From contig NZ_JAFJMJ010000001.1 in the NCBI RefSeq assembly GCF_017309385.1, positions 1,488,001-1,552,000 on the forward strand: DNA of 64,000 bases, in the 5' to 3' direction. Below, piece by piece: positions 54,641-61,071 of this stretch; position 1 is the stretch's first letter; each line of letters starts with the position of its first letter. The notes beneath the pieces were generated by a model. It was not told the DNA's origin and searched no databases. It worked only from the letters and a program-made list of their open reading frames with translations. A program made the translations under genes and the position numbers. The DNA comes from Amycolatopsis sp. 195334CR. GTDB taxonomy: Bacteria; Actinomycetota; Actinomycetes; Mycobacteriales; Pseudonocardiaceae.

Positions 54641-55291
54641 TCAGTCGATCAGGCCGCCGCGGTAGGCGAGCAGCGCCGCCTGCACCCGGTTGGCCGCGCC
54701 GATCTTGGAGAGGACGGCGCTGACGTAGCCCTTGACGGTGGCCTCGGACAGGTGCAGCCTGCCACCGATCTCGGCGTTGGAGAGGCCCTGGCCGATCAGG
54801 CCGACGACCTCGCGCTCGCGTTCGGACAGCGAGGCCAGCAGCTTGCGCGCGGGCTGGGCGGCGCGTTGCTCGTCGCGGTGCGCGTTGACCATCCGGGCGG
54901 CGACCCCGGGGTCGAGGACGGCGCCGCCGCGCGCGAGGTCGCGAATGGCCCTGAGCAGGGCGGCGGGGTCGATGTCCTTGAGCAGGAAGCCGTTGGCCCC
55001 GAGCCGCAGGGCGAGGCTGACGTACTCGTCGATGTCGAAGGTGGTCAGCATGGCCACCGTGGGCGGTTCGGGGAAGGCCTGGATGGCCCGGAGCGCCCGG
55101 ATACCGTCGTCGGCGGCGCGCATCTTGATGTCGAGCAGCACCACGTCCGGGTGAAACCGGCGCGCGGTCTCGACGGCTGATCTGCCGTCGCTGGCCTCGC
55201 CGACGATCTCGATGTCCGGTGCTCCGGACAGCATCGCGCGCAGGCCCGAGCGGACCAGTTCCTCGTCGTCGGCAAACATCACCTTGATCAA
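54641..55291 (-). CDS. Orphan NarL/LuxR-type response regulator
   Basis: The 216-aa regulator has IKVMFADDEELVRSGLRAML, phospho-Asp in DVVLLDIKM, a C-terminal LuxR HTH (LSEREREVVGLIGQGLSNAEIGGRL) and no adjacent kinase. The start is TTG 55291, because GGAGG lies 6 nt before it; the longer frame to ATG 55336 has no ribosome binding site. It precedes the TRIC gene by 4 nt. Confidence 0.87.
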   Translation of the reverse strand: MIKVMFADDEELVRSGLRAMLSGAPDIEIVGEASDGRSAVETARRFHPDVVLLDIKMRAADDGIRALRAIQAFPEPPTVAMLTTFDIDEYVSLALRLGANGFLLKDIDPAALLRAIRDLARGGAVLDPGVAARMVNAHRDEQRAAQPARKLLASLSEREREVVGLIGQGLSNAEIGGRLHLSEATVKGYVSAVLSKIGAANRVQAALLAYRGGLID

Positions 55292-55514
55292 CGGACGCCT
55301 CCGGCTGCCGGGGGACGCGGGGTCCCCGCTTCCCATCGCCGAAGGTTACCTAGGGGTAGCGTCGGTTTCGAAGCGAGCCACACCCGCCTGGTGACCACCG
55401 GCAATACGGTGACGGTGGTGGGGCGGTTCTATGACGCGTCGTGATCAATCCCTGATCTTTCCCCTGGCCTGCGGTCGCGGGGCCGGGCCCGGTAGGCTGG
55501 GAGCGCACGTCCCC

Positions 55515-55587
55515 GCCCTCGTAGCTCAGGGGATAGAGCACCGCTCTCCTAAAGCGGGTGTCGCAGGTTCGAATCCTGCCGGGGGCA
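55515..55587 (+). tRNA. tRNA-Arg (CCT anticodon)
   Basis: The 73-nt cloverleaf has acceptor GCCCTCG/CGGGGGC (one U-G pair), D arm TAGCTCAGGGGATAGAGCA, anticodon stem CCGCT/AGCGG with loop CTCCTAA (anticodon CCT, reading AGG), T arm with TTCGAAT and discriminator A. CCA is not encoded. It borders the TIR-protein operon. Confidence 0.97.
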
Positions 55588-55723
55588 CTCCAGGCGCACT
55601 CTCGCTCCCCCGAACGGGCGCAATCCATCCACAGTGGAGTCAGCGGCCGCAGCTGGTCGCGCGGGTCAAGAGGGTGACCAGTTGCGTGGGCGACCTGGCC
55701 TAGACCACCCACGGCCAGCGTGG

Positions 55724-58700
55724 TCACTCGTCGTGGTCGTCCTCGGCTTTGCTGTCCCAGTGCCTGCCCCGTGACCGCAGGGATTCGGCGTGGTCGCGGA
55801 GGACCTGAGCGGTGTGCGGCCAGTCGTTCTCCACCGCATCCGCCCAGGTCAAGTAGTTCGCCGCGGTCTGTCGTTCCTGCTGCCCGCCGTCGTAGACGCC
55901 CCGGGTCGAGAAGCCGACGTTGTTGGCGAGGCCGATGCCGAATCCAACGCGCAGTTCATCGGCGTCTTCGAGCTCGAGAACCTCCCGAACCGCCTCAGCG
56001 GGCCAGGCCCCGTCTTCTCCTGCCGGTCCGTCCGACAGCAGCGTGCCGATGGACCGGTCACCACTGCGCCGCATCCCGACCTCGTCCAGCAACAGACGAG
56101 CCTGCTCCACCCAGCTCCGCAAACCTTCGCGATCCACCTGGTCCCCCGACCGCCCGGGTATGCAGCGCAGGCGTTCCCCGGTCATGAAGAACTGTATGGC
56201 TTCGGGGTTCAGTTTTTCGTCCGGCAGGAAGCGGTACCGGTGCAACTCGACGAAGTTCGCCGGGTCGGCGGCGATCAACTCCAGCAAAGCGCGAGGTCGC
56301 CGGTCGTGGAAGATCCTGGCGAAGGCGATTTCCCACGACGCCACGCCACGCAGGCTCTGCCCCGCATGGCACAGGTACGTCAGCAGGCGGCCGATCGAAT
56401 ACACGAGGTGCTGGCTGATCTGCCGCGGTGAACTCCGGAGGCGGTGGAAAGCCGCCTCGACGAGTTCGATCGACGGCCGCCAGCCGACGTCGTTCCCGTG
56501 CAGTGAGAGGGACAACGCGTCGATGACGGCTTCGGGTCGGTCCTGACCGAGTACCTCCGCCAGGTACTCCTCGGCGCGTTCCGCGGGGAACGGAAAAGCT
56601 GGGGTCAGCTGCCAGAAGCGCTCGGACACCTCCGGCGTTGCCACATCGAGCCATTCGAACACCCAGTCCACGGGCAGCGCGAGGAGGAACGCCGTCCGTG
56701 CCGCTGGATCCTCCGGCAGGGCCGCCACCGCGCCGGCAACCCAGCCACGTCCGCCTTCACGGGAACGCCAACGGATCCAGCCAGCCGCGATGGGCTCACC
56801 GAGCAAGGTGAACACCTCGTCCCGCACGGTGTCCCCGGCAACCTGCGCCAGCGTCCAGCCGACACAGTCTCCTCGGTCACTGACCTCCGCGAGGCGCGCC
56901 AAGCCGTCGACGCCGTGACGGGGCAACTCGGCAGCCACGATTTCTTGCCGCAACGCTTCGATCGCTGGCTGGTGTGCTTGCAGGTCCGTGAAGTCGACGC
57001 CGGGCAGGTCCGGGTGCCAGCCGAACGCCCAAGCGTGCCTCGTGGGGTCGAGCGTCGGCTCGATCCGGTCGAGAACGGCCGACAAGCGCTCCACCTGCTC
57101 CTGCGTCAGGTGTCGCAGCTTGTCCCCCACCCCCTGTTCCCGGTTCAGCAACTTCTTGCCCTGTTCCCAAAGTTCCCGGGTTTCGGTCCACTCGGTGGTC
57201 TCGAAGGCGTCGAGGAAGCGATCCAGGACCTGCGGACCGACCGAGGTCAACCGGGGCAGGAAGCCGGTCCAGCGACTGGGTTCGGCGGCCAGGTCGGCCA
57301 GCACGGCTTGGAGAACCTCCTCCCCGTAGGCCTCCGTGGTGTCCACCTGCGGCGCTTCCTGCTCGCTCCAGTCGTGTCGTACCCGGGGCCGTTCGGGGAA
57401 CATCAGAAGCATGTGCGGTTCGGTGAGGTCGCACAGGAGCTGCCAGCCCACCTCCGCGTACTGCCTTCGCACGTGGTTGATGAGGCTCGGCCGTCGATCC
57501 AGCGCGATCGGGCTCACCGGCCGAGCGGTGAGCAGGTTCACCAGCGACTGGGCCGGCCGGTTGCCCAGCCCGCCGCCGGGATCGACTTCGGCCAGCCGGG
57601 CCAGCAGCAAGACCGCCGCGGTGCTGTGCTCGGGCGCCCAGGTGACGGTTTCCAGCGCCCAGAGCAGGCCGGTGTGCGCCGAGTGCCGGTACAGTGTCCG
57701 TTCCTCGGCATCCTCGAACATGACGCGCAGCAACGGACTCTCTCCGCGGAGCCCCTTGCGAACAGCTTCCAGGAAGACGCGGGGGCATGCTTCGGCGAGC
57801 AGCGGGAGAACGTCGCTGAGGGAACGCCAGAGCAAGCCGGTCCGGTCCTCGTTCGCCTTTTCCAGGAGCCGGTGCACCACGCGGGCCGCGTGCGTTTCGG
57901 CTGCCTCGCCGGCGATCGTCACCGTTCCGGCGGCACCCAGGCGGGCGAGCCCGTGGGCAAGCCCTCTCCGCAGGTCGCCGGACCACGTCCGGTCGACACC
58001 GTGCATTCCGGCGAAGGGCGCTTCCGAGTCGGGGAGTTCGAGCACCGGATCGGTCTCGCTCAGCACCTCGATCACGGCCTCGCTGAACCGGCTGATGTCC
58101 GACGCACTGACCTGCGCCATCAGCTGAGTCCACGCGTCGAACGGGTCGGCGAGCTGCCAACGGGAGCCACTCCGATGGACCAGTGGATCGCCGGAAACCG
58201 CTCCGGCCGACAGGAACCGTTCGACGCCTGCGTAGTCCCTTCCGGTGATCCGGGCGATGACCTCGTGATCGGCGGAGTTCACCGTGGACCACCGGCTGAT
58301 GAGGACCAGCGGTGTCGCGATGGCCGAAGCGGGGGCCTCCGTCCACGGTGGGCGCGGCATGTTCGGGCTGAGCCGCCGGGTCAACGCGCGGAGGCTGCGC
58401 CGAGCAAGACCCGCGTACTCGTCAGCTCGGTGCCGCGGTACCCCTGCGGCGAGGAAGGCGTCCCGCGCTTCGTCCCGCGGCACGCGTGGCAAGACCAGAT
58501 CACCGTGGCGATGTTCGAATCCATCTCGGGCGATGATCACGTGTCTGGTCTGTTGCCCCTCTGCCACGGGAATGCCATCGTTCACCACCACAGCGGGGAA
58601 CGACGCCGGAATCTTGACCGCGTGCTTCCACCCGGCTTCGGAAGATACCCGTACCGCGCGGTGGTGTGGATTGTGCTGCTCTAGGACGGCGGCCGCGAAT

Positions 58701-59419
58701 GCGGCGACCTCGTCCGTCGTCTGGCCCTGGACGATCAGGTTCCCGGCCGGGCCGGCCAACCAGGCCCGCATCCGTTCAACCTCGCCCTGACGACCGAGCA
58801 GGGCGAGGTCGGCGGGCAGTTCCGGGCTGGTCAGCGCAGTACGTTCACGACTCCACGACGCCAGGTCCTCGATTCCCTCCCGCGCACCGATCCCGAGTTC
58901 GGGAGCGGAATCGATCAGCCGGTCGACCAGGCCGGGCAGCGCGTGCGAGTCGCGGTAGCTCAGCCGGATGTACTGGCAGTTGGCCAGCATGGCGAGATCC
59001 GGCGGCAGTTCCTCGGCCCGTGGCAGGCACCCTGTGAGGCCGAGAACGGGGATGACCGGCTTGCCCGCGGCGAGCGCCATCGCGATCTCCTTGCGGACCA
59101 CGTCATCGGGCTCGAACAACCGGGAGCAAAAGTCGGACAACCACCTGTCGCCGATCACGACGATCATCGCCGAACAGTTCTCGACCGCACCCCACATGAT
59201 CGGCTCGTAGTCGTGTCCGAGGTCGATGGACCGGCTCGATCGGAAAACCCGGTCCTTGCCGAAGACCGTGCTGAATTCCGCGTCCAGCCAGGCCGCCTTG
59301 TCTTCACCGTCGCCAACGCGGAAATTGATGAACAACATGCCGATGAGATTGCCCCTGTTCTCCGGGGCAAGCCATGGGTTTCCCGTTTCCTCTTGGTTTC
59401 CGCTGGCTTCAGGAGGCAT
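55724..59419 (-). CDS. Large TIR-domain protein with degenerate P-loop region
   Basis: The 1231-aa protein has an N-terminal TIR domain (about 27-150): LFINFRVGDGED, IVVIGDRWLSD, and DDVVRKEIAMALAAGKPVIP with the conserved acidic Glu (about 110) of NAD-cleaving TIRs. Residues about 210-400 resemble a STAND NTPase, but the Walker A position reads IVQGQTTDEVAAF, without the GKT, suggesting an inactive form. The remaining 830 residues are helical with no family I recognise, ending TWADAVENDWPHTAQVLRDH. ATG 59419 follows GGAGGG and overlaps the upstream gene by 11 nt. A TIR NADase effector of a defence system is likely. Confidence 0.8.
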   Translation of the reverse strand: MPPEASGNQEETGNPWLAPENRGNLIGMLFINFRVGDGEDKAAWLDAEFSTVFGKDRVFRSSRSIDLGHDYEPIMWGAVENCSAMIVVIGDRWLSDFCSRLFEPDDVVRKEIAMALAAGKPVIPVLGLTGCLPRAEELPPDLAMLANCQYIRLSYRDSHALPGLVDRLIDSAPELGIGAREGIEDLASWSRERTALTSPELPADLALLGRQGEVERMRAWLAGPAGNLIVQGQTTDEVAAFAAAVLEQHNPHHRAVRVSSEAGWKHAVKIPASFPAVVVNDGIPVAEGQQTRHVIIARDGFEHRHGDLVLPRVPRDEARDAFLAAGVPRHRADEYAGLARRSLRALTRRLSPNMPRPPWTEAPASAIATPLVLISRWSTVNSADHEVIARITGRDYAGVERFLSAGAVSGDPLVHRSGSRWQLADPFDAWTQLMAQVSASDISRFSEAVIEVLSETDPVLELPDSEAPFAGMHGVDRTWSGDLRRGLAHGLARLGAAGTVTIAGEAAETHAARVVHRLLEKANEDRTGLLWRSLSDVLPLLAEACPRVFLEAVRKGLRGESPLLRVMFEDAEERTLYRHSAHTGLLWALETVTWAPEHSTAAVLLLARLAEVDPGGGLGNRPAQSLVNLLTARPVSPIALDRRPSLINHVRRQYAEVGWQLLCDLTEPHMLLMFPERPRVRHDWSEQEAPQVDTTEAYGEEVLQAVLADLAAEPSRWTGFLPRLTSVGPQVLDRFLDAFETTEWTETRELWEQGKKLLNREQGVGDKLRHLTQEQVERLSAVLDRIEPTLDPTRHAWAFGWHPDLPGVDFTDLQAHQPAIEALRQEIVAAELPRHGVDGLARLAEVSDRGDCVGWTLAQVAGDTVRDEVFTLLGEPIAAGWIRWRSREGGRGWVAGAVAALPEDPAARTAFLLALPVDWVFEWLDVATPEVSERFWQLTPAFPFPAERAEEYLAEVLGQDRPEAVIDALSLSLHGNDVGWRPSIELVEAAFHRLRSSPRQISQHLVYSIGRLLTYLCHAGQSLRGVASWEIAFARIFHDRRPRALLELIAADPANFVELHRYRFLPDEKLNPEAIQFFMTGERLRCIPGRSGDQVDREGLRSWVEQARLLLDEVGMRRSGDRSIGTLLSDGPAGEDGAWPAEAVREVLELEDADELRVGFGIGLANNVGFSTRGVYDGGQQERQTAANYLTWADAVENDWPHTAQVLRDHAESLRSRGRHWDSKAEDDHDE

Positions 59420-60353
59420 TCGACATTCCCTCCCCACAGGTGCAGGGACGTTGCCGCGCGGTGGTTTCCGCGTCCCACTGGGCACCGTAGGCAAGGCCCG
59501 GCAGCAGCCGGCGGAAACGCAGGTGGACCTCACCGGCTCGGTCCACCGGGTGCTGGTGCCCCTGCTGCGAGATCGCGTCCTCGCGCACGTCGCGGAGGGT
59601 CCACACGTGCGCGGGTGTCAGTTCCCGCCCGAACCGCAGTCTCAGTTCGAACAGGTCGCAGGGGCGCTGGCGCGCCTGCACCACGTACGACTGCAGCCTC
59701 GGCAGCCGGAACCGTACCGCGAAGTCGTGGGACTTCCCCCGCTGCAACGGTTCCGGCAGGACCAGCGTGCGCGAGACCGGCCCGTGGTGCCGCAGCGTGC
59801 CGCCGTAGATCACGTCGGCCTCCTCCGGGCGACGTCCGACGGCCAGCGGGGAGGAGAAGTCCAGTTCGGTCAGACCGTCCTGGTCCGCGAAGAGGCGGTA
59901 CTGCTCCAGCACCTCGGGCTGCGGTCGGTCCAGCGTCACCGCCACGTGCAGTTCCGCGATGTGCCAGGCACCGTCCGCGGCACGGGGAACGGTGATCACC
60001 AGTTCGGCCAGCTGATCGATGGCTTCGTCCACCCGGCGGCGGACGGTCCGCGAATCGCGGTTGATCCTCGACGCGGCCCAGCCGACCCGGTCCTGGTAGA
60101 GCGGCATCCGCACCTCGGTGGTGAGCGCGAACGCGGCCACCGTCGCCACGCGCAGGTCGTCCGGGAGGTGTTCGGCCAGCTCGACCAGCCGGGAAACGAC
60201 CTTGCCCCGGATGGTCACCGGGCCGTCGTCCCCGGTGATGCCGCACACCAGGCTCAGGTTCGGGCCGATCCGCTCCCCGATCCGGCCGACGTGGACCCCG
60301 CGCCCCTTGCGGAGCGACTTCAGTTCGCGCACCAACTCCCCGTGCCTGTTCAT
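59409..60353 (-). CDS. Uncharacterised protein with probable N-terminal HTH
   Basis: This 314-aa protein begins MNRHGELVRELKSLRKGRGV and its N-terminal 130 residues look helical and basic, including RLVELAEHLPDDLRVATVAA and SRTVRRRVDEAIDQLAEL, which resembles a helix-turn-helix-like module. The rest is beta-rich (LHVAVTLDRPQPEVLEQYRL, RFRLPRLQSYVV). No family or function is assigned. It overlaps the TIR gene by 11 nt and the VWA gene by 4 nt, so all three are one operon. Confidence 0.78.
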   Translation of the reverse strand: MNRHGELVRELKSLRKGRGVHVGRIGERIGPNLSLVCGITGDDGPVTIRGKVVSRLVELAEHLPDDLRVATVAAFALTTEVRMPLYQDRVGWAASRINRDSRTVRRRVDEAIDQLAELVITVPRAADGAWHIAELHVAVTLDRPQPEVLEQYRLFADQDGLTELDFSSPLAVGRRPEEADVIYGGTLRHHGPVSRTLVLPEPLQRGKSHDFAVRFRLPRLQSYVVQARQRPCDLFELRLRFGRELTPAHVWTLRDVREDAISQQGHQHPVDRAGEVHLRFRRLLPGLAYGAQWDAETTARQRPCTCGEGMSNAS

Positions 60354-60952
60354 CGACTCGCCTCCCCTGCTTTTTCCGGTTCCCCGGCAGCGTGCGACGG
60401 GCGAGTGGACCAGGAGTGGACATGTCGTGGATTGCCCGTCCGCACGGCCCTCGCCACCGACGCGGTCAGCGCGGCACCCAACCGGACCCCGTCCCGGCCG
60501 AAGAACGCCCGTGACCTGCCGATCCGGCCCAGCGTGACCGGATCCGCCGCACCGACGCCGAAGGCGACCACCTCCGGTGGGGTGCCCCGGCTCGGATCGG
60601 TGAGTTCGGCGAAGGCGGCAGGCCAGTCCGGATCGGTCGCCCGGCCGTCGGAGATGAAGAAGACCAGTGAACGGCCGTCGATCGTGTTCCGCAACAAGGT
60701 GAAGACCGCCCCGAAAGCACTGCCCCCGTCCGGCGCCGCCCCGAGCAGTTCGGCCGGTTCGAGCGCCGGGCGCAACGGCTGCACCACGAACGGCACCTCC
60801 GCGAAGCCGATCACGCAGACGCGGACCCGCGCGGCGACGGACCGGTCCGCGTGCAGCGCTCCGCGGAACTCCCGCAGGCCGGTGTTCAGCTCGTCGAGGT
60901 GATCGATCATCGAGCAGGAAAGGTCGCAGACCACATAACAGGACAACACCAT
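60350..60952 (-). CDS. Von Willebrand factor A domain protein
   Basis: The 200-aa protein is a VWA domain: MVLSCYVVCDLSCSM supplies the DxSxS MIDAS motif (residues 10-14), and GSAFGAV and ISDGRATD complete the metal site, resembling TerY-like VWA proteins. It is probably a metal-dependent scaffold. An upstream in-frame GTG at 61012 would add 20 residues without a ribosome binding site; ATG 60952 follows GGGGCGGGCAGG. It is the promoter-proximal gene of the TIR operon. Confidence 0.8.
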   Translation of the reverse strand: MVLSCYVVCDLSCSMIDHLDELNTGLREFRGALHADRSVAARVRVCVIGFAEVPFVVQPLRPALEPAELLGAAPDGGSAFGAVFTLLRNTIDGRSLVFFISDGRATDPDWPAAFAELTDPSRGTPPEVVAFGVGAADPVTLGRIGRSRAFFGRDGVRLGAALTASVARAVRTGNPRHVHSWSTRPSHAAGEPEKAGEASR

Positions 60953-61071
60953 GCCGCGAACCTGCCCGCCCCGTGTCGACCAGAAGTCGAAAGAACGCGG
61001 ATCCGCCGACACACGGATGGGCGCTTGTGCGACTTATCCAGCGAGATCAAGCTCGCGAACCAGGAGGCGGA

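Noticed and set aside
55694..55709. Additional dre-like site CCTGGCCTAGACCACC
   Set aside because: The core matches, but it lies just past the 3' end of the TIR gene with no downstream gene in suitable orientation, so chance is likelier.
55588..55723. tRNA-derived attachment duplication next to tRNA-Arg
   Set aside because: I could not find a copy of the tRNA 3' end in the visible flank, and the far boundary of the block lies beyond the window.
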